DNA of 64,000 nucleotides from Candidatus Poribacteria bacterium. Lineage in GTDB: Bacteria > Poribacteria > WGA-4E > GCA-2687025. The position numbers and the translations under genes were made by a program. The stretch lies in NCBI GenBank assembly GCA_026004875.1, contig BPJZ01000010.1:1-64000 (forward strand), given 5' to 3'. Numbering within the stretch: the stretch's first letter is position 1; the number at the start of each line of letters is the position of its first letter. Shown one piece after another: positions 8,655 through 17,476 of the stretch. The notes beneath the pieces were generated by a model. That model made no database searches. It worked only from the letters and a program-made list of their open reading frames with translations, and had not been told where the DNA came from.

Positions 8655-10979
8655 TGGGAGAAAGGGATCAAAAGCGCATCCGGGTACATCTGTTCATCAT
8701 CGGCACGGTCCAAGGGGTGGGCTTTCGCCCGTTTCTTTATCGACTCGCGCACCGGTTACGGCCTGGGCGGGTGGGTCTTCAACTCGACCGAAGGGGTGAC
8801 GGTGGAGGTGGAAGGCCCAGCGGATCGGGTGCAGGCCTTTGTAGAGGCGATTCCAAGGGAGCGACCCCCGCTTGCAGCGATCGACCGGATCGAGCAGCGC
8901 GAAGTCCCCGCACTCGGGGAACGAGCGTTTCGAATTCGGTCCAGTCGAGGCGATCCGAGCCGCTTCACGCGGATCTCCCCCGACGTGGCCACCTGTGAAG
9001 AGTGTCGGCGCGAGCTGTTCGACCCTCGCGATCGCCGATACCGTTACCCGTTTATCAACTGCACCAACTGTGGCCCTCGTTTTACGATCCTTCGGGATAT
9101 TCCCTACGACCGGCCAAACACAACGATGGCGGCCTTTCCGATGTGCTCTGAGTGTGAGCGAGAGTACCACGATCCGCTGGACCGGCGGTTTCACGCCCAG
9201 CCGAACGCCTGCCCTCGCTGCGGTCCGCACGTGTGGTTTGAGAAGAGCGGTGATTCCGTTCCGCTAGCCGAGCGGGAAGAGGCGATCGCATTGGCCCGTC
9301 GCTGGCTAGTCGAAGGGTGCATCTTGGCGATCAAAGGATTGGGAGGGTTCCACTTGGCCTGTGACGCCCGCAACGGGGAGGCGGTAGCCCGGCTGCGCCG
9401 CCGGAAACGCCGGAGCGAAAAGCCCTTCGCCGTGATGGTCGCCGACCTGAACTGGGCCCGTCACTTCTGCCACGTTTCCGAAGGGGAGGCACGGGCGCTC
9501 TTGGACTACCGACGCCCGATCGTCCTGTTGGACCGGCGCCAGGGGGTTTCCGAACCGATTGCCGAGGAGGTCGCCCCGGGCAACCGAACGCTCGGGCTGT
9601 TTCTGCCCTACACGCCGTTGCACGAGCTGTTGTTCGATCCGTCGCAGCCCGACTTTCTGCCGGCGTTGGTGATGACCAGCGGGAACCTTTCGGAGGAGCC
9701 GATCGCGATCGGGAACGAAGAGGCCCGACGTCGGCTCGGGCCGTTGGCGGACGGGCTTCTGCTCCACAACCGGGAGATCTGCACCCGCTGCGACGACTCG
9801 GTCATTCGCGTAGAACCGGACGGCGCTCCGACGCCGATCCGTCGCTCACGAGGATACGCGCCGGACCCGATCCGGTTTCATCGTCGGCTTCCCTCGGTGC
9901 TTGCCGTCGGCGCAGAGCTGAAGAACACGATCTGCTTGACCCGCGAGGAGTACGCCTTTCCCAGCCAGCATATTGGCGACTTGAAGAACGCAGAGGCTTA
10001 CGGTTTCTTCCGCCACACCATCGACTACTTTCGCCGTCTTTTTCGCATTGATCCGGGGTGGGTCGCTTACGATCTTCATCCGGACTATCTTTCGACCCGC
10101 TACGCTTTGGAGGAGTCTGGTCTTCCAGGGATCGGGATCCAGCACCATCACGCTCACATCGTGGCTTTGTTGGCGGAGTATGGTCTTGAGGAGCCGATCT
10201 TCGGCGTTTCGTTGGACGGAACCGGATACGGGTTGGACGGCGCCATCTGGGGAGGGGAGTTCTTGATCGCCGATCCGGTGGAGTTCCGGCGCTGGGGGCA
10301 CCTGAGGTACTTCCCGTTGATCGGAGGGGACCAGGCGGTTCTCGAGCCGCTGCGGGTCGCTTATGCGTTGGCAGAGAGGGCGTTCCCGGATGGCGTGCCG
10401 GAAGCGCTCATCCGTCGGATCGGGGAGGAGCGTGCCGCCCTCTTTAAACGGATGATCGTCCGCGGGGTCAACTGTCCGCCGACCTCCAGCATGGGACGGC
10501 TGTTCGACGGGATCTCGGCGCTGATCGGCGTCTGCGAGCGAGTCAGCTACGAGGCACAAGCCGCCATCGAGCTGGAGCACCTTGCCGAAGACGTAGACGC
10601 CTTGGAGGCCTATCCCTTCTCCTGGGATCAGGAGAGTCCCGCTCAGCTGGACCCTTGCTCGATCGTTCGGGCCGTCTGGGAGGACCTTCAACGAGGGACT
10701 CCTCGCGCTCGGATCGCGGGACGGTTTCACGAGACGATCGCCCAAGCCATTTGTCAGGCCTGCCTACGAGCGCGCGAAGAGACAGGGATAAGGACGGTCG
10801 GGCTCAGCGGCGGGGTCTTTCAAAACCGGCGACTGCTCCGACGGACCCACGCGCTGCTTGAGGCGGAGGGGTTCCGGGTGCTTCGGCATCACAAAGTTCC
10901 CCCAAACGACGGGGGGATTGCACTGGGGCAAGCGTATTCGGCGGCCTTGCAGGTAGAACGCAAGACCGCCGAAACCTGA
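8654..10979 (+). CDS. hypF: Carbamoyltransferase HypF, hydrogenase maturation
   Basis: Makes the thiocarbamate on HypE that becomes the CN ligands of [NiFe]-hydrogenase. All domains are visible in order. First is acylphosphatase (GTVQGVGFRPFLYRLAHR). Next come two zinc-finger blocks (CEECRRELFDP, NCTNCGPRF, CSECEREYHDP, CPRCGP). Then follows a YrdC-like domain (AIKGLGGFHLACDA, KRRSEKPFAVM, MTSGNLSEEPIA) and a Kae1-like domain (QHHHAHIVALLAE, VSLDGTGYG, LSGGVFQN, KVPPNDGGIALGQ). The frame breaks at TT 8756-8757; one T fewer gives HRYGLGGWVFNS and a protein of about 774 residues, normal for HypF. The GTG start overlaps the PhyH stop. No other hyp gene or hydrogenase subunit is in the window. 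Confidence 0.92.
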
Positions 10980-11294
10980 GCGATTGTCCTTTGTGTTCAG
11001 TTGTAAGAATTAGGGGTTGGCCTTTAACCGTCCCCAAACGGTGGCCAGCTTTTCCTTTGGACTGACGTCAAGGCTAGCTTGTAGCCCATTTGCGCTGAAC
11101 CGTCAGCAACATGCCGGTCATACACCCAACAAGACGCACCAGCATGCACAACCTCCTTTCTCACCGCAAACCGCTTTGCGGCATACTCCGATTTGTGGTA
11201 GTCACAGGTCTGTCTCCGCTCCCATGATAGGAGATTTGAACCATACAACACTACTAATCCAAGCTATTAATAACGATCAATCAGGAGTTACCTG
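10980..11294. other. A+T-richer intergenic region with possible promoter for the SDR gene
   Basis: This 315-base gap is clearly richer in A+T than its flanks, especially 11220-11290. It presumably holds the promoter of the downstream SDR gene. I could not fix a convincing -35/-10 pair. It also contains a tiny minus-strand open frame with a strong ribosome site, listed separately. No tRNA or clear terminator hairpin was seen. Confidence 0.4.
11074..11145 (-). CDS. Possible 23-residue peptide with strong ribosome site
   Basis: A 23-codon frame starts at ATG 11145, 6 bases behind a full AAAGGAGGT ribosome site, and stops at TAG 11074-11076. The product is short and partly hydrophobic (MLVRLVGCMTGMLLTVQ followed by RKWATS). 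There is no homology I recognise. It could be a leader peptide, a small membrane peptide or chance. The reason to list it is the ribosome site, which is stronger than that of many genes here. Confidence 0.25.
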   Translation of the reverse strand: MLVRLVGCMTGMLLTVQRKWATS

Positions 11295-12017
11295 ATGGTC
11301 ACGCAACGATTTCGCAACCAAGTCGTTCTGGTCGCTGGAGGGACAGGAGGATTGGGCAAAGCGGTTGTCCGGGCCTTTCTGGAAGAAGGGGCCCAGGTCG
11401 CCGCGCTGGCCCGCTCTCAGGAGAAGCTGAACGCCCTAGCCGCCGAGCTGGAGAGCTTCGCCGATCGGCTCGATTGCCGTTCGGTGGACCTGACCCAGGA
11501 GGAACCGACTCGATCGGCCGTTCAGGCAGTACACCGGCGCTTTGGTCGGATCGACGGACTGGTCAACGCAGTGGGCGGTTACTTCGGCGGGGTTCCGATC
11601 GCAGAGATGACGCTGGAGCAGTGGGATTCGATGCAACGCATCAACGTCCGGACGGTTTTAAACACCGTCCGAGCGACGCTCCCTTATCTCCAGGCAGGAG
11701 GGGGAGGGTTTATCGTCAACGTCGGCTCGCGCGCTGGCCTTGGGGGAATCGCCGGAATGGGCGCCTACTGCGCAGCCAAGGCCGCCGTCAAGGTGATCAC
11801 CGAGGCGCTGGCCGCAGAAATGCTGGATGCGGGCATCCGGGTGAACTGTGTCCTTCCCAGCATCATCGACACCCCGGAGAATCGCCGAGCGATGCCGAAG
11901 GCCGACTTCTCCCGATGGGTCCAACCGGAGGAGATCGCCCGGACGATCCTGTTTTTGGCCTCCGGAGAGGCTAGCGCGATCTCCGGCGCTTCGATTCCTG
12001 TCTACGGACGGGCCTGA
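11295..12017 (+). CDS. Short-chain dehydrogenase/reductase
   Basis: NAD(P)-dependent oxidoreductase of the classical SDR family, 240 residues. The cofactor loop is AGGTGGLGKAV, a variant of TGxxxGxG. NAVGG corresponds to the NNAG strand. The catalytic Ser and the YCAAK (YxxxK) pair are at NVGSRAGLGGIAGMGAYCAAKAAV. The C-terminus SGASIPVYGRA is typical of FabG-like members, where it usually reads GxxxxVdGG. The start is ATG 11295 behind CAGGAGTT. It is isolated by an A+T-rich gap upstream and a hairpin downstream, so it is probably monocistronic. The substrate is unknown. Confidence 0.85.
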   Translation: MVTQRFRNQVVLVAGGTGGLGKAVVRAFLEEGAQVAALARSQEKLNALAAELESFADRLDCRSVDLTQEEPTRSAVQAVHRRFGRIDGLVNAVGGYFGGVPIAEMTLEQWDSMQRINVRTVLNTVRATLPYLQAGGGGFIVNVGSRAGLGGIAGMGAYCAAKAAVKVITEALAAEMLDAGIRVNCVLPSIIDTPENRRAMPKADFSRWVQPEEIARTILFLASGEASAISGASIPVYGRA

Positions 12018-12032
12018 GGGCTTCCCCAGAGC

Positions 12033-12052
12033 GGGGCGGCCAAAGCCGCCCC
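12033..12052. terminator. Bidirectional terminator-like hairpin
   Basis: Perfect 8-bp stem GGGGCGGC/GCCGCCCC with loop CAAA, between the convergent SDR and Gfo/Idh/MocA genes. It is followed by TT on the plus strand only, so it may need help to terminate. Confidence 0.55.
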
Positions 12053-12076
12053 TTGAGGAGTCTCGGTCAAAGCCGA

Positions 12077-13141
12077 TTAGGCGGGCCGCTCTGGAACTTT
12101 CTGACCGGGGAACGGAGCCCGAATGTCGTACCGTCCGGGGATCTCCACCGGCAGCCGTCGGCTCTCGACCAGCACATCCAAGGGGTTCTCCCGTCGCGTC
12201 AGGGGGAACTTCACCACGTCCTGGATCAGGACCGACTCGTAGATGGCCATCAGAATTTCCATCGTGACGGCGGCAACACGGCCTTCGTTTCGGTGGGTTT
12301 CAACCTTTCCGTCCAGCCAATCAATAAACTCCTGGAACTGGTTTGTGCCGACCGGGGGTGGAGTGATCGTCTGCCAACCGTTTGTTTTCGAGTTGAGCAG
12401 CAGGAGCGTCCCGTCGGGGCCGCGCTTGATGATTCCGTCCTCGCCGTAGACGACGTGCCCGTTGAGGCCAGGTTCGGGGAGGTCGCTTTCGTAAGTGCCA
12501 CGCGTACCGCCCTCAAAGCAGATGATGCAGGCACAGAGGTCCTCCGCGCGGACGCGGCGCTCCCAGCGATCGGTCTTGCGGCTGACCTGTCCGATCAACC
12601 AGAGGGGCTTGGGATCGCCCAGCCAGAAGCGCATCTCGTCAATCTCGTGCGTCCCTCGGTTCAGGAGACCGTGTCCGTCTCGGCGGAGGACCGCCGTCGG
12701 ACGCCCGATCGCTCCGTCCAAGATGAGCCGGCGCTTTTCGACGTTACGCGGGTCAAACCGGCGCTGGTGGCCGATGGCCAGCTTGACGTGGTGCTTTTCG
12801 CAGGCCTCCAACATGTCCCAGGTCTCGCCCATACTGGCCGCCATCGGCTTTTCGCCGAGGATGCCCTTGACGCCAGAGGCTGCAGCGGCAACGGTAATCT
12901 CCGCCCGAACGTTCTGCCAGGTGGTCACCGAAACGATGTCCAGCTCCTCCTTTTGGAGCATCTCCCGATAGTCCCCGTAGGCTCGGGCGCTGTACTCGTC
13001 GGCGAGGGCCTTTGCGGCGTCATAGTTGACGTCCGCCGTCGCGACCACCTCTGTCCGGGGATGGGCGGCCCAGTTTCGCGCGTGGGAGCGCCCCATGCCT
13101 CCGCAGCCGACAATTCCAACTCGATAGACCGGTTCGGCCAT
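12077..13141 (-). CDS. Gfo/Idh/MocA family oxidoreductase
   Basis: NAD(P)-dependent sugar or inositol dehydrogenase-like enzyme, 354 residues. The N-terminal Rossmann motif is RVGIVGCGGMGRSHARNW. GEKPMA carries the conserved Lys of the EKP motif, and the second domain contains GTHEIDEMRFWLG. Start ATG 13141 is chosen for its GGGAGAGAGGGA ribosome site; an upstream extension of 23 codons is unsupported. Together with the second member at 15.6 kb, two TIM-barrel isomerases and two PhyH enzymes, it suggests wide capacity to handle sugars and polyols. The substrate cannot be assigned. Confidence 0.85.
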   Translation of the reverse strand: MAEPVYRVGIVGCGGMGRSHARNWAAHPRTEVVATADVNYDAAKALADEYSARAYGDYREMLQKEELDIVSVTTWQNVRAEITVAAAASGVKGILGEKPMAASMGETWDMLEACEKHHVKLAIGHQRRFDPRNVEKRRLILDGAIGRPTAVLRRDGHGLLNRGTHEIDEMRFWLGDPKPLWLIGQVSRKTDRWERRVRAEDLCACIICFEGGTRGTYESDLPEPGLNGHVVYGEDGIIKRGPDGTLLLLNSKTNGWQTITPPPVGTNQFQEFIDWLDGKVETHRNEGRVAAVTMEILMAIYESVLIQDVVKFPLTRRENPLDVLVESRRLPVEIPGRYDIRAPFPGQKVPERPA

Positions 13142-13309
13142 TCCCTCTCTCCCTTCTCCTGGGCGTGAGAGATCTTCGCTTGCGTTGAGGCCAGTGTAGC
13201 GAACTTCCAAGCCCCTGACAAAGGCTATCCGATGGCGAAAGGCTCCAGACGAGTTGAGGGGGCATTGTCCTGATCCGGGGATTCCGGTACAAACGGAGCA
13301 AGTGGTAGG

Positions 13310-14902
13310 GTGTGGCTTGCTTCTCGCGTAGGAGACCAGACGATCCGGAGCGATCCGACTCGGTTCACGGAGAGGAAGAGGCGTCTCCAGCAGGCCTGGG
13401 AGCGACTCCGCCGAACGATCGAACGCGCGGATCGGCGCGTTTTCCCATGGCTAATCGTGGGAGTCTACGTTCTAGTGGTCGCTCGCGCGGCGGCGCACCA
13501 CGAGATGTGGCGGGACGAGATTCAGGCCTGGCTTCTAGCCCGCGACAGCTCCGGCCTCCTGGACCTCTGCCGCAACTTGAAGTACGAGGGACACCCAGGG
13601 CTGTGGCACTTGACGTTGATGCCCCTGACCCGGATCACTTGGGCGCCGGAGATCATGCAGGTCTGGCACCTGCTGATCGCCGCGACGGTGATGTTCTTGA
13701 TTCTTCGGTATGGTCCCTTTCCGCTGCCCTTGCGAGCGTTGATCCCTTTTGGCTACTTTGCCGTCTTTGAGTATGCCGTCAAGTGCCGAAACTACGCATT
13801 AGGATGGCTACTTTTGACGACGGCGGTCCTGCTCTATCCGCACCGGCGGCGGCTGCTTCCTTGGATCGGGCTAGCTCTGATGTTGGCCGCTCACACGACC
13901 GTCTTCCCTTTGATCATCACAATCGTTCTAACCGGCGTCTTGGGGCTGGAGGCCCTCATTGAGCTACTTCGAGGACGGATGGATCGCTCCTGGGGGTCGT
14001 TGCGTCCGTATGCGATCGGTCTTGGCTTGGCGCTGTTTGGAATTCTCACCTCGGTAGTGCAGATCGTTCCGCCGGAGGACACCGGCTTTGCGGTTGGCTG
14101 GCGGTTTCAATGGGATCCCAACCACTTCAAGAACGTCTTGCTTCTTTATCGTCGCGTGTGGGCACCGCCGCATTTGGACTGGTTGGAGTCGTCCCCGTAC
14201 TTTGGAGCGCTTCGTTGGTGGGTCTCCGGCGGGATCGTCGTCTGGACGGTGGCGCTCTTTTGGCGGCGGCCGTTCGGGCTGTTGTTTTATTTAGGCGCGA
14301 CGGCCGGCGTTCTGGCGTTCAACTACGTCAAGTACTTCGGAGCCATCTGGCACCATGGTCAGCTGTTCGTCATCTTTCTCCTTGTCCACTGGATGGAACG
14401 GGCGAGCCGTCCGGCGGAGCCGATGCGGGGGGAACGATGGCTGTTCCGGTTCAGCAATCTGGCGTTGGGAGGGGTGCTCATCCTTCAACTGCTCTCGGGG
14501 ATTGGCGTCCTCCAGGAGGACGCCCGGAGGCCGTTTTCTAACGGAAAGGCTGCGGGTCGATTTCTTCGGGAGCATGGACTGACCAAGCGGCCCATTCTGG
14601 GCGATTACGACGCAGCGGTCAGCACTGTGGTCGGATATGCTCGGCTGCCGAAAATCTTTTATGCGCGGGGCGAGCGGTGGGGGTCCTTTGTCGTCTGGGA
14701 CAAGGCCCGGACTCAAGGGGTGAGTCAGGAACAGTTAATGGCCCTCTGGGAGAGGCTCGGACCGGAGACGGTTTTGCTCACCAACTATCGGGTCCGAGAG
14801 GAGCTCTTAGCGCCACACGGCTTGCAGGAGTGGGCAGCGTTCACCGGTGCGATGGTGGGCGACGAGAACTTCTTCATCTACGGACAGGGGCCGCCGCCCT
14901 AG
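13310..14902 (+). CDS. GT-C type membrane glycosyltransferase (GT39/ArnT-like)
   Basis: A 530-residue membrane protein with roughly ten hydrophobic segments. After a charged cytoplasmic start of about 55 residues comes VFPWLIVGVYVLVVARAAAHHEMWRDEIQAWLLARD. The acidic pair in the first outside loop (MWRDEIQAW) is the hallmark of lipid-phosphosugar-dependent GT-C enzymes. It probably moves a sugar from a polyprenyl carrier to lipid, protein or glycan at the outer face of the inner membrane. The start codon is uncertain: GTG 13310 is the longest, but the true start could lie within the first 50 codons. The 3' end overlaps a minus-strand small membrane gene. Confidence 0.75.
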   Translation: MWLASRVGDQTIRSDPTRFTERKRRLQQAWERLRRTIERADRRVFPWLIVGVYVLVVARAAAHHEMWRDEIQAWLLARDSSGLLDLCRNLKYEGHPGLWHLTLMPLTRITWAPEIMQVWHLLIAATVMFLILRYGPFPLPLRALIPFGYFAVFEYAVKCRNYALGWLLLTTAVLLYPHRRRLLPWIGLALMLAAHTTVFPLIITIVLTGVLGLEALIELLRGRMDRSWGSLRPYAIGLGLALFGILTSVVQIVPPEDTGFAVGWRFQWDPNHFKNVLLLYRRVWAPPHLDWLESSPYFGALRWWVSGGIVVWTVALFWRRPFGLLFYLGATAGVLAFNYVKYFGAIWHHGQLFVIFLLVHWMERASRPAEPMRGERWLFRFSNLALGGVLILQLLSGIGVLQEDARRPFSNGKAAGRFLREHGLTKRPILGDYDAAVSTVVGYARLPKIFYARGERWGSFVVWDKARTQGVSQEQLMALWERLGPETVLLTNYRVREELLAPHGLQEWAAFTGAMVGDENFFIYGQGPPP

Positions 14903-15058
14903 CTCCAAAGGCACTTCCCGCAGATCGTCCGGCGCAGGGGTCCACCCTCGCCGGGAACGGAAGTACCAGAGCCACCCCAGTAATAACAGCAGCGTCCACA
15001 GCACGATCAGGACGAGGTAGGCTCCGCGCAGCCATGCCTTCAGGCGTTCCCGATCCAA
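14807..15058 (-). CDS. Small single-span membrane protein, uncertain
   Basis: 83-residue product with one strong transmembrane helix (AYLVLIVLWTLLLLLGWLWYF) followed by a basic tail. The TTG start at 15058 overlaps the end of def, and the last 96 bases run antisense to the glycosyltransferase gene. The hydrophobic helix and tight coupling to def argue for a real gene. The long antisense overlap argues that the stop is misplaced by an indel. No family recognised. Confidence 0.45.
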   Translation of the reverse strand: MDRERLKAWLRGAYLVLIVLWTLLLLLGWLWYFRSRRGWTPAPDDLREVPLELGRRPLSVDEEVLVAHHRTGERCPLLQAVWR

Positions 15059-15561
15059 TAGCGTTCGTGCTCCCGGAGATAGGCCAGCGTTTGCAGGTTC
15101 TCCATCCGGTCCAAAAAGACGACTCCGTCCAGATGGTCTATCTCATGCTGAAAGACTCGGGCCGGAAACCCGCGGACGTCCACCTCAAAGGGGCGAGCGC
15201 GGCGATCTTTGGCCCGGACACGGATTCGATAGTGCCGTGGCACCTGTCCGCGCAGGTCGGGGATGCTCAGGCAGCCCTCCCACCCTAAAACGATCTCCTC
15301 GGAGGCCTCGAGGATCTCCGGATTGAAACAGACGGTCAGTGGGAAGCCGTCCTCCTCGCCGGGGACCTCCACGAGGATGAGCCGATACGGTTCGTAGACC
15401 TGCGGCGCGGCCAGGCCGACCCCTTCGTAGTCGTGAAGCGTCTCGATCATGTCGTCCACCAGCCGCTGGAACTCCGCCGATCGAATCTCCCGATCGCTGA
15501 CCGGGCGTGCCTTTTGGCGCAACACTGGATGCCCTAAAAGCGCTACCTTGCGGATCGCCAT
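15040..15561 (-). CDS. def: Peptide deformylase
   Basis: Removes the formyl group from nascent proteins; a metal-dependent cytoplasmic hydrolase of 173 residues. All three family motifs are present: GVGLAAPQV (GxGxAAxQ), GWEGCLSIP (EGCLS, metal-binding Cys) and HEIDHLDGVVF (HExxH, two His ligands). The start ATG 15561 follows the upstream Gfo/Idh/MocA gene by 8 bases, so it is read in the same operon as that gene, the membrane gene at 16.5 kb and probably bioW. Fmt, the usual partner, is not nearby. Confidence 0.95.
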   Translation of the reverse strand: MAIRKVALLGHPVLRQKARPVSDREIRSAEFQRLVDDMIETLHDYEGVGLAAPQVYEPYRLILVEVPGEEDGFPLTVCFNPEILEASEEIVLGWEGCLSIPDLRGQVPRHYRIRVRAKDRRARPFEVDVRGFPARVFQHEIDHLDGVVFLDRMENLQTLAYLREHERYWIGNA

Positions 15562-15569
15562 CGCCTCTC

Positions 15570-16508
15570 CTACTCGTTCTGGTCCTGGATCGCTTGAAGC
15601 ACCTGCATCGCAGGAAGAACCGCTCTTCCATCAATCGCGGAAGGACGGCGCTCCCGGACGGCGGAGAGGAACTCCGCGTTCTGTCCCTCCATTGGTCGCG
15701 CCCCTCCCTCTACGACGGTACGCCCTTGAGTCCGCAATCGTCCACCCTCGAACAGATAGGTCTCCTCTTCGCCGATCCAGAGGTAATCATGGAACGGCCA
15801 TGGAGTGTTGTAAGACATCGCGATGGTGATCAATCGCCCTCCTGCTGTGCGGATAGAGGCGCTCAGGTCCAGCGGAATGCCGAGCGAGTTGTCCTTGGGC
15901 CCCAACAGGCCGGCGACAACCTCCGTCCGGGTCTCCCCGAGCGTCCAGAGGGCCATGTCCACCACGTGGGCGCCGTGATGCCAAAGCAGGTTGTCGGTCC
16001 AGCTCCTGCGTCGGCCCTTCCAGTTGACGTTCTCCCGGCGGAGGAATCCCCACCGGCAGACGAGATGATAGGGCCGGAAGGCGCCGTTCTGAACCATCTC
16101 CCGCACGGCTCGAATTGCAGGGAAGTACCGCTGAGTGTGGGCTACCATCAAAACGCGACGGCGCCGTTCGGCCAGCTCGGTCACCCGTTCGCAGTCGGGG
16201 TAGTTGGTGGCCAGAGGAATTTCACAGAGCACGTCCCGATCGGCTTCTAAGCAACGGCACGCCTGCTCTGCATGCAGGTCGCTGGGCGAGCAGATGACGA
16301 CGGCATCGCACGCGCCTTGTTCGAGGGCCTCCTCTAATCGGGTAGTCGCCCAACGGAAGCCGAACCGCTCCGCGAACGCCTCGGCCGACTCTTGAACCCG
16401 CCCGACGACGGCATCAAACTGAACGCCGCCCAGTTGCTGGAAGACCTTCGCATGCTCCTCGGCGATGCTCCCATAGCCAATAAAGGTCAATCGAAGCGGA
16501 TCGTCCAC
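15570..16508 (-). CDS. Gfo/Idh/MocA family oxidoreductase
   Basis: 312-residue NAD(P)-dependent dehydrogenase-like protein, the second of this family in the window. The Rossmann motif is LTFIGYGSIAEEHAKVF, and CSPSDLHAEQACRCLEADRDVLCEIPLA stands in for the usual EKP region. The catalytic Lys position is replaced: the motif reads CEIPLA where most members have CEKPLA. This may mean altered or lost dehydrogenase activity. A His pair in NLLWHHGAHVVDMALW matches the second-domain active-site helix. The GTG start at 16508 sits 8 bases behind TGAGGAG. Confidence 0.8.
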   Translation of the reverse strand: MDDPLRLTFIGYGSIAEEHAKVFQQLGGVQFDAVVGRVQESAEAFAERFGFRWATTRLEEALEQGACDAVVICSPSDLHAEQACRCLEADRDVLCEIPLATNYPDCERVTELAERRRRVLMVAHTQRYFPAIRAVREMVQNGAFRPYHLVCRWGFLRRENVNWKGRRRSWTDNLLWHHGAHVVDMALWTLGETRTEVVAGLLGPKDNSLGIPLDLSASIRTAGGRLITIAMSYNTPWPFHDYLWIGEEETYLFEGGRLRTQGRTVVEGGARPMEGQNAEFLSAVRERRPSAIDGRAVLPAMQVLQAIQDQNE

Positions 16509-16536
16509 CGATAAGCTCCTCAGATAAGTTCGCCCC

Positions 16537-17472
16537 TCAGGCCGCCTGGGGTGCCTCGATCCGGGCAACGTCCACGGTCAAGACGCGCCGTTCTGGATCG
16601 TAGTGGGTTCGAGCGATGGGCCCCAAGCCGTCCAGCGCGAAGACCGTCTCAAAGCTGCCGGGAAAGTCGGCGTCCCGTCCTAGAACCTCCTGGAATCGTG
16701 GGTCGTCCAGGACGGCGAAGACGATCAACCCCCGTTCCGGATCCACCCGAACCGTGTACCGGTAATGGGGCAGCTCCGTAGGGAGATCGGGACGACGAGC
16801 CAACACCCCCACGGGCGTCTGGCGCGGGAACTCCAGCTCGATCCGGTAGCCTTGTTCCGTTTGCCGAACGCGATGGACCATTCCATAGCGCCGTCGCTTC
16901 TCGATCTCCCCGGGGACACGAACGATTCCCTCAGGGACCGGCTTCTTGGGAGAGACGTCCCAAGCGTGCTTGAGGGCGATCGGACGCAGCATTGTATCCA
17001 GGAGAGGCCAGAAGAGGGCTCCCAGAACCCAACCGTAGAGGGCGCCACGATACCGGAGGCGCCGCGGGAGCCCCGGCCTTGCCACCGGCCAGAGCCGGAC
17101 CAGCGACTCCAGCAAGGTGTAGCCGACCCCCACTCCCAGGCATAAGGAGGGGAGCGTTCCGCCCTCCGCACGACTTCCGACCCACCACCCGGCAACAAGA
17201 TAGAGCCCGGCATTCAGGAGGAGATTGAGCCAGGTGGCCCATGTCGCCCGGAAGCCACGATGGGCTGCATACTGCTCGAGGCAGTCCTTGGCCGCTGAAG
17301 GAAGGGCGCCGAGGATCGGCTGGAGGAGTGCAAGGAGCAACGCCAGTGCTCCGGGGAGCTGTCCCCGGTACTCCGGATCGGCGACCAGTTGGACCGGGTG
17401 TGTCGAGGCGGAAGGCTCCTTCGCGGGGGAACGTTCCTCCGCGCTGCTTTCGACTTCAGGCCGTTCTTCCAT
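16537..17472 (-). CDS. Integral membrane protein of unknown function
   Basis: No family recognised. The 311-residue product has a hydrophilic, Glu/Ser-rich start, then several hydrophobic stretches between about residues 40 and 160 (LPGALALLLALLQPILGALP, LLLNAGLYLVAGWWVG, LCLGVGVGYTLLESLV, YGWVLGALFWPLLDTML). A soluble C-terminal half of about 150 residues follows, with beta-strand character (YRIELEFPRQTPVGVL, YRYTVRVDPERGLIVFAVLDD). It lies 5 bases downstream of bioW and about 30 bases upstream of the Gfo/Idh/MocA gene, in one apparent operon. Confidence 0.6.
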   Translation of the reverse strand: MEERPEVESSAEERSPAKEPSASTHPVQLVADPEYRGQLPGALALLLALLQPILGALPSAAKDCLEQYAAHRGFRATWATWLNLLLNAGLYLVAGWWVGSRAEGGTLPSLCLGVGVGYTLLESLVRLWPVARPGLPRRLRYRGALYGWVLGALFWPLLDTMLRPIALKHAWDVSPKKPVPEGIVRVPGEIEKRRRYGMVHRVRQTEQGYRIELEFPRQTPVGVLARRPDLPTELPHYRYTVRVDPERGLIVFAVLDDPRFQEVLGRDADFPGSFETVFALDGLGPIARTHYDPERRVLTVDVARIEAPQAA

Positions 17473-17476
17473 GAAA

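Noticed and set aside
10894-10920. CCCCCAAACGACGGGGGG palindrome inside hypF
   Set aside because: It encodes the conserved HypF motif PPNDGGIALGQ and is explained by that motif.
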